Shown: positions 22,643-33,900 of the stretch, piece by piece
Numbering within the stretch: the first letter of the stretch is position 1
How the letters are laid out: each line of letters opens with the position of its first letter
Source of the DNA: Leucogyrophana mollusca
Taxonomy: Eukaryota > Basidiomycota > Agaricomycetes > Boletales
Direction: 5' to 3'
Assembly: GCA_021014945.1 (NCBI GenBank)
Contig: MU266390.1
Coordinates: 1-64,000, forward strand
DNA length: 64,000 nt
Notes under the pieces: generated by a model
Databases searched by the model: none
Told to the model about the DNA's origin: nothing
Seen by the model: only the letters and a program-made list of their open reading frames with translations
Made by a program: the position numbers and the translations under genes

Positions 22643-24244
22643 CTAAGCAAAGTCGAACACTTCAATGCAAAATCCGGTGGCTCCTCGATCATAGAACCCA
22701 TTGCTGCAGACCAGACGACCCCGGTGCCTATCAAAGCCAACCACCTCCGGCGAATCTTCAACAGCGAAGAATCCGGGAAGTATTCTCGAGGCCGTATGAG
22801 TGACTTCGGAGCCGCCCAACGTCAATGTGTGAGCCTCGACCTCATGATCCAAGGTCACGCATGCGCCAAATACGCTGCCGTTCGAGTAGGTGGGAAATTG
22901 GACATCATGACGCATGGGAGGTGATTGCGGTTGCGGGAGAAGGTGCTGCACCTCGCAGATAATCGTTCCGGGAGAATTCTCGTCTGACAAGGTAAGTCGT
23001 GCAACACCGAAGTATGCACCCAACGCCACATCGCGAACCCCGACGGAAAGTAGAATCCGTGATTCACCAAGCCAAGGATCGACAGCTGGATCGTGCAGCA
23101 GATTTACGGCGTGCAGTTTGCTGTGGTACTCGCCGTGATACGACAACCTCAGTGCGTCAGGTTGGAATGCTGTACCAATTGGCGGAATCCTGAATGCGTC
23201 AAGCGATGTACAGCCTATGCCACAGATGGCAGGGCTTCTGATCACCAGGAGATATGCTGCACATGGAATGAAGGTTACATAAACAGGATAGCTCAAGCGC
23301 TGAGGCGAACGTTATCAGGGCTGAAGCTCCACGTTGTAGAGAAAGGCATGCTTACAGCAGGGGTGAGAGACACTGTATATGTCAGAAACGTTTCCAAGTC
23401 AATGTAGAGGACTTCCTCCGCATAAGGGAGGAATGAATCGCCAGCAATTACAAGTAAGCGCGGACCGATAGTAGCTTGGAAAGTCTGGCTTTTCCTACGA
23501 TTGGCGGCATAACTCCCCGCGAGCTCGAGAGTTATCGGTCGTCCGTGGCCAGGAACTACCTTGAATACTTTGCTGTGGATTTCTAAGGCATTTATTTCCA
23601 TTGGAGGACAGACAGAACGCACATCATGATTAAACCTGGCATATGGCTTACCTCCCTGAAGACTACGAACGCCACCGCGTGGCCGTCCGTGCTAACCGTG
23701 GATGAAGAGGTGAAATTTCTAATGAAGCAGCCCATGCTGCGATAGATGACATCTGGGGTAATTTTGGCGTCTGCAGAGTCCAAATCGAAACATTCGATTC
23801 GCGTGCAAGTCTTCTCAACATACATCAGCCATCGCCCCAACACAAGTTGGTGCGGGCCGTCTCCTTCAACCGGGAGGGTGCGCCTAGCCGTGGGGATAGG
23901 TTCGTGTGGAGCCCAGTTGCGTGCCAATTTCGCACTTTCTAGGAGGGTCTCCTTCAGCATTTCCGTCGATTGGTGCGGGAATGGACCCGGGTGACGAGGC
24001 AGCGTGGTCGTTCGATATGCGTTGCTCCAGACGGTCCTCCCTTCCATCACCTCCCAGAAGAATTTCGAGACCTGAAACGAACCCATAAGTCTCAATCATA
24101 GATTGAAGGAGACCGTCCGCTACGGAGTGGGCTATTTACCAGTCGGAGACGAACAATATCCAGCACAGATATAAAGCTCACAATGCGATAGAGAACATCG
24201 ATGGGTATGTTTTCCAGTGTATGCGTAGAGCAGTTAGAAGGCAT
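22643..24244 (-). CDS. F-box protein of unknown target
   Basis: It starts at 24244 (MPSNCSTHTLENIP). An F-box follows at once: IPIDVLYRIVSFISVLDIVR, LRLVSKFFWEVMEGRTVWSN, which would bind Skp1 in an SCF ubiquitin ligase. The rest (about 400 residues over at least four exons) is a beta-rich region resembling the degenerate repeat domains of basidiomycete F-box proteins, for example WAPHEPIPTARRTLPVEG, VLGRWLMYVEKTCTRIECFD and GFDRHRGRLVCSNGFYDR. The stop is at 22643 after FDFA. No WD40, LRR or Kelch pattern is clear, so the substrate cannot be named. It converges with the MATE gene, leaving 239 nt between. Confidence 0.68.
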
Positions 24245-24575
24245 GCCTGCCTGCGTGAATGGTCGGGCAGGAAAGCGCAGGCTGTAATATCCAACAGATG
24301 GTGTGCACTGGAATGAAGATGGTAGTTGACAATATAACCTTAACTTTTGAGCCCGGCTTCACTCAATTGAAGGTGGTCGTTCAGTCTTCATTTTGATGTG
24401 AGACATTGTGACACTTCGTCATCGTCCGCGTACGTCCAATCAATGCTTGGCATGCCAATACTGCGACATTAATGGAGACGCTACAGAGTAACAGAGTTTG
24501 TACAGAGTACGATGTAGTGTATGCAATACGAGAATAGTATAAGTTAGCTCTCGGAATGATACCGAGTACTCCAGA
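24245..24575. other. Intergenic between F-box gene promoter and BYE1 3' end
   Basis: This 331-nt region lies between two minus-strand genes. It contains no coding motif and presumably includes the BYE1 3' UTR and the F-box gene promoter. Confidence 0.4.
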
Positions 24576-27500
24576 TCAGCGGTATGGAGGCTCATCCCAT
24601 CGACCGCGTGATCCCGAAGGACCTTCACCTCCACCACTACGGCTTCGATTTCTCGGCCAACCTGAATCTACGGCTCCATAAGAACTATCTCCTCGCCCCC
24701 GCCCCCTACCGCGTCCCCGGCCACCTCGATCTGGACGATCATAGCCAGGGCCAGGAGCAAAATCACGACCGGGGCCGCGCTGCTCGTAGGGACCTTGATT
24801 ATAACCGCCTCGAGGTGGCGACATCATATGTGGTGGGTGTACAGGCGATTGGATCCCACGAGGTTGAGTTGGTAGATTCATTGGGAGACGACTCCCGCTT
24901 GCATTTGGATATGGCGGAGGGAAGCTAGGAATGTTGTTGGCCCATGGTTGCGGTTGCGGTATAGGTTGAGGTATAGGTGGAGGTGGAGGAGCCATGGGGG
25001 GTCCGTTCATCGGGGCTGGGACCGTGCTTAGAGGCAAACCGTTACCAGAAGATAAGGTCCTGAGCATCATCTGTATCTGTTCTGGAGTCAATGACGCTAC
25101 TTCAGCTGCGAGGCTGGAGTTCGTGAGTTGCGCCTGAGCGAGCAACTGTGCTTGCGGGGAGATTGGCGCCGAAGGTATTGGTGGATGAGGAAGAGGGTTG
25201 AAACCTGGGATATTGGCGGGAGCACTGACCGGGGGCCCACTTGGGACTGCAGAAGGTGGCGCGGGTGGGACCTGCATAGGGGGAGGTGGTGCAGGGAGGG
25301 GAGCGAGCTTCCCCTTCGTCAACACCCACACACCCAAAACGTAGTTCGACTTCCGGGCTTTCGGCAGGCGTAGTTCGTCCAAAACTTCCACAAAATCCGG
25401 GAGGGGCTGGTTCGCGAGCAACGGCACCATGTACAGTTCTTTCCCAGGGTGGTATTCTTTCGGGCTATTGCCCCAGGGGAACACGAGCCCGTGGCGGCTG
25501 CAAGCACAGGTCTATCAGCGGTGCTTTTCGGCGGGTGAATCATTGTGCATACCTTTTTCGGAGTAGGAAATCGCTGAATGTCTGAAGGACTCCATCTTCC
25601 GCATTCGGAGAGAATGCAACGGCGATCAGCTCCTTCTGAGAGTTCATTCGCATCTGTAGCAGGAATTGTGCAGATACGTCACTAGGGACACGTCCCTCAA
25701 TTCGGAGTGTGTCCGAGGGAAAAAGTGTGCTCCATAATGGCGACGTGTCTCCGAGCGATCGCCCCCCTATCTGACGAGCTACGACGTTCGCCTCTTGAGG
25801 AATAGCGGAATCAAGGGGCATAGATACCTAGATCGAAGTGGGTTAGCTGATAAGTCAAGAAAACGGAGGAATGCCGCTCACTTTTCCAGTCCATACGAGG
25901 GGTAGAGCATGGAACACAGCTTCCGGGTCAGGAGCGGGCTGGCTGGTCTCTGAGGTCTCTACCTCCTGGTCCTTCTCCAAAAACATGTCGAAATCTTGAT
26001 CGCTAGCCTCCTGCTCCACAACGTCGACGACTATGTGATTATCGTGCGCTTCAGCAACTTCTGGTGGGGGTGGAGGCGGAGGCGGGGGAGGGTTGGCCAT
26101 AGATGATGACCACAAGGAGCTCAGATCGAACGACGATCGGGGGCTCGTTGCCGACGTAGACAAGGCGGTCTGAGGAACTGCATCCGCGCCAATCTGCCGT
26201 GCTTCGCGCGAACCAGGAGAATGCGCACTGGAAGGAGGAGGTGCAGGAACAATCGAGGTCGGTGATGTGTCAATGGTGAGCGCAGGAGCACCAGGTGCAG
26301 AAGTAGACGGCTGCTCCTCCGGTGGCGGGGGGTCATCATCGAGGTTGATAAGATCCGCGAGGTTGAGCTCTGGCTCCGGCAAAGTATGCATGTCCGATGC
26401 TGAATGTGCATATATGGGATGGCCTCTGCCACCATCAACGGGCGAGCTGAGGTACTGGTCATTTGTGTGCAGGACGTGCATAGGCAACGTGGGCGGTCCA
26501 CCCCAGCTGGGTGTATGGGGAACGACAGGTGACTCAGGAGGGACAGATCCATGAGTAGCAGAAGTCGCTCGCTGCTGTTGCTGTTGTTGCGCCGCCTTCA
26601 AACGCGCCTGTCGCTCCCTCTCCCTCCGCTCCTCGTCCTCAATTTCGCGCTCCCTCTCACGCTCGCGTACGCTAGCCAGCTCGCCGTTCACATCTTCGAT
26701 ATCCTGCAGTCCTTTATGCGTAATCTTTGCACGAGGAACAGTGGTCTTCTGCAAGATAGTCTGTTCTAATGACTCTTTCTCCGCAATTTTGATGGACTGC
26801 TTGGTTTCCTCGTTTGCCAAGTCTGTCGACGACATGAGGGCGAGCTCTTTCGCCGTGATACCAGAGGAAGCTATGCGTTTGTGTATGACGACACGGTCTG
26901 GTTTGCTCAAATTAAATGTAAGCATACGGAAACGCTCTCTGTTTAATGTCGGTCAGCGGATGGCGCTTGCGTGGACATTGAGCACTTACTTGTACTTTGG
27001 CCCGGCACTTTGTTTCCCGTGCTTGTCCGGCTCACTGTAAATATCAAACACACACTGCTCAAGCTCGGTGGCAAACGCTTTCGCTACCTCCTCTAGCCGC
27101 TTCTTGTCTTCATCATTGATTTCTTCCACATTCTGCTCGACCTTGCCGCTGCTCTCCTCTGTGGAATCGGTGTGAGGGTATTTCAAGAAAATTTCGCTAA
27201 AAGTCTCCTGAAGTTTCCCAAGGCAGTACTTCCTAGCAGGGTCCTCATTGGAAGACGTCTCGGCCGATTTCTTGCGTTTGGGTGCGGGCGGGTGAGCCGT
27301 GCTCTGTGATTTCCGCTTGAGCTGGCTGCCAGATGCATCTTTGTTGGCGCTGGTGCCTTGAGAACTGATGCTTTGCTTGCGGGTTGAATCTCGCTTTGGT
27401 GCTCGTCCGGCTTTGTCGGAGGCTTCATCCGAATCAGACGACAGCGACAGACGCCGCGTGCGCCGCTAGCGAATGGAAGACGAAAGCCAGCGTTAGAGGA

Positions 27501-28715
27501 CAGTCACATGTAGCAGACCTGAAACGTGCGCACCTTTGTAGTAGATACAGATCTCTTGCCCTTTCCTTTATCCGATTCTACGACGTACTCGTCATCACTG
27601 CTCGGATCTCCCTCTGATTCAGACGGAGGGGGAGCAAAGGAGGCCCCGACCACCACGGGAGGCTTGTCATCGACGGGGCCAGTATCAGTGAAGCCCTCCA
27701 CTGCCTCGGGACCTTCCCATTCCACTGCAAACACAATAAAATGGTCAGCACATGCTATCTTCCAATGATAAAAATCTGGGCGAGGCAACAGGACAACAGA
27801 AAACGTATTGTATGCTAGCGCTAATAACGCCATTTGGGAGCGCCACGGCCGACTGGCGGCATCTATGGCCAGCGGCGTGTAGTCTACACCAGCTCACACC
27901 AGACAACTTGGGCAAGCTTCTGACTCAACTGGCTAAGCCACCGATAACGTAAAGCCTTAGCCATGTGAAGATGCGCAGTGCGCACCGACGTGCTAAGGAT
28001 GCATGGACACAACCGTTGAGACAGTGGCTGGAGGTGTCTGGAGCAAGGACATGGACCGCCACTAAAGAAAGCTTGTAGGGACGATATAGGACTCATATGA
28101 TCGAAGTACATGATATAGCAGAAAGGAAAGCTGAAAAATAGCACCGAAATGCGAGCAAAGGGGTACTCCAAAGGAGTAACAGATAGGCCAAAGACACTCA
28201 CTAACTGTTCGCCGACCAGTATCTTTAGTACACGAGGGACAGACATATACTCCTAATTGCGAACAAGGTTAGTCAAGTGGCGGTATAGGGGACGATTGAA
28301 TCACTCACGGATCTCTGAAGCCTCATCCTCTCCGAGATTTATACAACGGAAATGGTACCTGAGTGCATAAAGGCGGAGAGTCAGAAATTGCAAGGATAAA
28401 GGGAAGGTACACCTCAGATACGCACCATACTTTGCAAAGTGAGCAGCACACCATAGGAGTACCGTCATCGAATCCTTGACAGAGACACTGTGTCACATTC
28501 CCTTTCTCGCTGCTTTCCGTTGGCACTTTCGACTGCGCCTTGCCTTTTCCTCGTGCTATCTTGGACTTGTTCTCCTTTTCCATATCGTTCTCGTGATCTT
28601 CGTCTTTGGTCAATTTAGTTCGCGCTCTGGTGAGCTTTCCTTGTGATTCCTTCAATACTGGCGAGCTCGTTGCACCGGCGTTGGAAAGAGATTTAGTCCG
28701 TGTGCGGGACGCCAT
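24576..28715 (-). CDS. BYE1: Bye1-like transcription regulator: PHD finger, TFIIS central domain, SPOC domain
   Basis: This is a nuclear protein expected to bind methylated histone H3 through its PHD finger and RNA polymerase II through the TFIIS-like domain, as yeast Bye1 and animal PHF3/DIDO do. It starts at 28715 (MASRTRTKSLSNAGATSSPV). The PHD finger spans about residues 77-125: CLCQGFDDGTPMVCCSLC, then WYHFRCINLGEDEASEI and VYVCPSC over two introns. A basic linker follows, then the TFIIS central domain (KYCLGKLQETFSEIFLKYP, LNLSKPDRVVIHKRI-like block at about 26880-26925, ITAKELALMSSTDLANEE), a long Pro/Ser/acidic linker with a short Q-run (about 26560), and the SPOC domain (LWSTLFPSDTLRIEGRVPSD, FPWGNSPKEYHPGKELYMVP, NYVLGVWVL). 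The tail is Pro/Gln-rich and ends in an RGG/GRGRGRG segment. One intron, 27725-28201, is 477 nt, far longer than the rest. Confidence 0.87.
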
Positions 28716-30916
28716 CTTTTCGAATAATTCACCCTTTGTTGTGATATCGTCGTGAGTCAAGAATAAGCAGCAGTTCAAACTCCGAGCTCCCGTTGTGGCG
28801 CAACAAATTTGAAGTCAGTCTGTACCCATCGTCGGATCAGCCTCACCTTGAGCAAAGCTTGAGCTTTCAAGCTCTTCAAATTGCCTACTTGTCGCCAGTA
28901 GCTCTTCGGCTTGTCCATAGTCTGACGTTGCGACATTGATAGGAATCGTCTAAACAAAGCTATGGAGAGCCTTCCGTAAGGCTATTTTCTTTCCGGCTCA
29001 TCTTACTTATATTGATGCGGCTTCTTACACCAGCACCACAAGCGGGCATGTAACCTGCTCCATGGTCATTTTTTGGCGCATCAATGTGCGGCCACCCGCC
29101 GGATTCAAATGGTAAGACTTGACATCACATCGCTCACCTATCTGGATCCTCGTTCCGTTGCGCACAACCAAGGACCGCTGTGATCGAGTCCGGACATGTC
29201 TGGCTGATGGTCCCGAATTAACTGCGTGTATACTTGGTTGTATTCCGGCGGCAAGTACCCAGATAGATCCCGTTCACTGTCTCAGGCTGAGGGGAGGTCG
29301 ATTCCCATGCTCGCCGCAATCATGCCTTCCAGCCCCTGATATCATTCCCATCCGGGACAGTGCAAGGTAAATTCTCATGCTAATCATACTGATATGCTTC
29401 CAGAGTTCTATATCCCGCGTCTTCGTCTTCTTTTCCCGCCTCATGTTCAGCGTGGAATCGCAATTCCGCGAGCGCGTTACCGCACGTGAACTTCGGGCGT
29501 CATCACGTGGCCCCGTCCATATGGTGGTCTCTGGATGCCGAGTCAATGGCGATCTTACCGCTCCGCAACGACCGTGGATTTTCGCACCTTTGACAAATTT
29601 CCGCTATCTTTGGCTACCGGTTCCTTTTCTAGTGAACACTGCTCCGGTGCTGAATTGGATTGCGCCTGTCAACCCCTCCACGTTCATGCCAGTTAGGTAT
29701 CGACCTAGCCTAGGTGAGTAATATCATTATTCATCAGGTGTTACGAGATACGCTGGCACGATGGACTGCCTCGAGATCGTCAAGGGTGGCCGACGGTTTT
29801 GGACCGTCCGAGCGATAACAGACTGCGCGCTTGGAGGGCGGTGGCCGGTAGACGCCGCCACATGTTGATTGACGTTGCCCTTCACGGAGCAGATGCCGTT
29901 TTGTGCGTCATCCATGACGCATTCTTCGATGACCTGGCATGGAAAGCCCCAGAAGCGATGCCAAATGAATCTTCCAGGGGGGAAAAGGCAAGTTTGGTCT
30001 GACGCGTGTCCGCGCGTGTCTTGACTGCTAACGTTTCCGTGATCTGAGACATATCTCAAAGACCGGGTTCTAGTCTTTTCCCCTGCTGTATGTTGATTAG
30101 TGTAGCAATTAACAGGCGGGCGTTGCCCAGTGCAAAATTTTAGATTTACAGCTTGTCACGAGTCATCTCAGATTGGTGGAGTATCCTTTGACGGCCTTTT
30201 CTGCCGAAGTTGTGGAGACACTCCGCTTCTCCGGCTTTTCTCGATCAGTCTCTACGCGCCCCCTCCAGTGCGAGGGAATGAGTCCTTCATTCTCTCGGAT
30301 TGTACATTCTTTTCATCCTTTCATTCTTGCTGTCTTACCGCGCGACCACGAGCCTTAGTTCTCGACTATCATAGTCCCTGTCCCTAAAGCGTGTGCTGCT
30401 TCTCCAACTGATATTAGTATCGTTCTGCCGGCTGAGCTATTACTGGCAACAGGTACTTTCCGTTTCAATCTCGGGGGAAATATCGACCTTTATCCTGGTT
30501 GAATCACTGCCTTTTTTCTCTACAAGCTCCAGTGAGAGCTTCACTGACCGTTGGTGCAAAGCGGCGACAAGATACGGTCCTGTCGCGGGAGTATCGCTCG
30601 TGGATACGCTCGAGGTCGCCGTCGGTCGGTCTTTCTTTCCTTACAACGTTATTTGGTTCCTGTTCGCTGCCGGTCCGCCACAAATTGTGGTGGGGCCTTC
30701 TTCCTGTGCAGTCTTTCTGCCGTGTTAGTTATGCCCAGCTTACGACCATTACTGACTTTGTGTTTGTAGTCATAGCCTCTGCAGGGTTACCCTGTCGCTG
30801 TCGCACACGTTCTCAGCGGGTATCACCTTGGTCTTTCGCTTCCCCAATCACCGCGCGGCTTTCACAGGTGTTCACGTTGGCCTTCTGGAGATTTCGGCAT
30901 TACATGCGGCTCACAC
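28716..30916. other. 2.2-kb divergent intergenic region between BYE1 and the SepH-type kinase
   Basis: This contains two promoters and probably a long 5' UTR of the kinase gene; from about 30130 the plus strand is pyrimidine-rich with frequent ctttc and tcttt words, as near fungal transcription starts. Open frames at 29377-29721 (+) and 29727-30059 (-) show no motif and no extension by splicing. A separate non-coding transcript is possible but not supported by anything I can see. Confidence 0.4.
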
Positions 30917-33900
30917 ATGGCAGCAGTCGCCCTACCCACTGCAGGAAAGACCCCATTATTCAATCCCTTTCATATGGCATCCCACCAGCGTAGCAGCAGC
31001 AAAGCCAAGGTTCCACCAGTCAACGGCGCGTCGTCGTCCCGGTCTCCAGAGGTTTCCACCTCGTCCCAGATTTCTGTGACCCAAGAAGCTCCCGAGGCAG
31101 TGCCAAAAACCTTCAAACGACTCCGATCGTCGTTTGAGCAGAGCTTGAAGACTGCAACGCGCTCCAAAGCGAAAATCCCACCACCCAGCGATGATTTTGC
31201 TACCATCACTGCATCAAGCAGCAAGGGGAAGGAGAGGATACCAAACGGCGAGGTCGGAGACAAAGGTCCGGAGAAAGAGAAGACAAGGTCGAACATGCTG
31301 AAGCGGTTTGAATCAAAGGTGGGCCTGCGGAGGGCTGGAAAGGAAACTGAATCACCGGTACCTGTTCCGTCTGTGTTCGATCGCGTCCATGCGAATACGG
31401 CGCACGAAAACAACATGGACGAAACAGACAAGGTTCGTCAGGCCGGATTCACCAGTTTTATGACCCCGTCGCTGCGAGGGGCCTCCATGTCTTCCCCTGC
31501 ACTCCACCTCTCTTCGCAGGCTCTCCCATCTCCCAAATCGCAACCAGCAGTCGCAGTGTCTTCATCATCATCTCATGCGGGCCTTGTCTCGCCAACGCGT
31601 GATCGTACACGGCGAGCCAGCATGCAACACACCACCAAGGAGATTAGCGGCCCTACTCCTCTCACGCCGCGCCGCAATGGCAACGCAACTCCCGAGCGCA
31701 ATGGCGCAGCCTCTCCTCGTGCTGGGAAATCAAGACCAGTACCGATTTTTGCGCCCCCAGCAACAGGTGGGGAAAGGTCGTCGACAGACTCACCACGGCG
31801 AAGTCATGACTTGCCTAGCCCACCCGATACCCCCACACCCACACGCGGGCAACTTGGCTATATATCTCGACGACCTGGGGCTGGGAGTGCAACACACCTT
31901 CCCGCCAGTAGTCCACCTGGATCTCCCACTCAGGTTCGGGCTATCAGCCCTGCACACGCACGGTCCCCCAGCAGGCGCGTGGTGACTCCTACATCACGTG
32001 GATTAACGTCTACGTCTGCCTCCCACCTCCCCCTAGGCTCCTCGAGTCCAGCTTCTCCGCCAACTTCGAGACGACCGTCAATAGATGCTCAACGTAGACA
32101 ATCGGTTTCGCCGACTCCGCGCGCATCATCTCCCCCCTCCACCGCTCGACCCCGTGGGATATCACCTTCCCAACGTTCGCCTGCATACGGTCAGAATCGC
32201 CATTTCAATGTATCCACCACATCCCTTGGCGCTCCGTCTAGTCCAGAACAAAGGGAGCTTATTCGCTCTGCGGCCTCCCTCTTGTGCAAAGAGCTGCGGA
32301 AACCGCCAGCACACCTCTCCCGAGGTGACAGTCAAAAAGAATGGGCAGAAGTGGAGGTGCGTTTGCAGCCATTGGTGAGACTGGAGCGAATATGGGGCAA
32401 GAGTGGTGCCATCGCAGGCACCAGCTCAGGCCAGGTCAATGTAGCGGGTGGATTGAACTCAGCGGGTTTCAATGTGACAGGCGAAGAACGTGAGCGACGG
32501 CTGTTTTGCGAGGCGTTACGAGACGGCGTGGTGCTTTGCCAGTATGAGCTTCCATGTTCCATGTTTCCCGCTTCCGAACTGATGTGTTTGACTTAGATTG
32601 ATGAACAAGCACCAACCTGGCACTATCGCCCGCATCGACCCCCGCGAAGACGGGTTCAAACGCACGAGCAATGTCACCAAATTCCTCGCCGCCTGTTCTA
32701 CCCAAGGCGTCCCCTCTGATGACCTGTTCTACCGCGACGATCTGATCGAGTCTACCCCGGAAACCCTATGTCGGGTGGCGCGGACCATCATCGCCCTCCT
32801 GAAAGTGTTTGAGAAACCCGCGATCGACCGGTCGAAAGTTATCGCCGGCCAAGGAAAGAAGGGCTCCACCAGTTCAGCATCCACCATCGGACCTTATTCC
32901 CCCGGATCGATATCGCGAGCAGCTTCGTCTACGCCCAATCTGCTGGCACAGAGATCTGTCTCGCCTTCCACATCGCCACCACAGCGGAAGCGGTGGAGCC
33001 CTCCCGCGCCTGGTTTGGCCACTGTGAGATCTGACAGTCCTGGTTCTGGTACTTCCGGCGGTACGGCTCGGGATGAGAATCCGAGCGATGGACGAACTAC
33101 TCCTGTCAATCATGGGGATCGAGAAGCTGATGGCTCCCCTCCATCGCCGCCACCTAAATCACCCCTCCGCGCTCGGTCTCAATCCAAGCTTGCCGATGAT
33201 GGAGGGACCAGTTTGTTATCCGGATTGCGACCTCTGGATCTCTCTTCCCCGCAGCATTCGACTTCTGAGTCCTCGAACCCCTCAGCCGGGGATTATGGCG
33301 CAGAGTTTCCTGGGCGGCAGTCAAGGACCTCAAGCAATCTCACTGATTCCACCGCGTTCTCCAGTCTGCTCGACTGGCGACGCAACAGCAGCAGCCAGAA
33401 CAAGTTTGCGACAATACGGACGGTTACCACAGAGGCGACTTCGTTTGGTTCTGAGATTCCGTCTTTCACGCGGACTGAGGCAAGTTCTGTGGCTGCTTCA
33501 CTGACGGAAGAGATGAGTAGGAGACGAGGGTCGGACGTTGCTCCGAAGATGAAAGAGCGTAGGCCAAGCGAGCCCGCCGGCGTTGACTTAGTAAGCCTTG
33601 CGGAGGAAGAGGAGATTAGTGCCAGTGGCTCGAGTTCTCGGGATGCACAGAGGGAGAGATCCAGAACGAGGGACGAACAACACGATCGAGAACTCCGCAT
33701 AAGGCTGGGCAAGGGCAAGTGGCCAGAGGACTTTCTCGATGCCTTCCAATCACCTCCTACTGCCCGACCGATACCCATCAAACCACCATCAGACCGCGGA
33801 GACTCTCCGCTCAGCTCCAGTCCTCTGTCCATATCTCCATCGCGGAAGCTCTCTATCATCGGAGCGACACGGCGCAACGATAGTGGTGATTCCGTACCAT

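Noticed and set aside
27884..28246. A nested gene inside the long BYE1 intron
   Set aside because: The 120-codon frame partly overlaps the PHD exon and shows no motif outside it.
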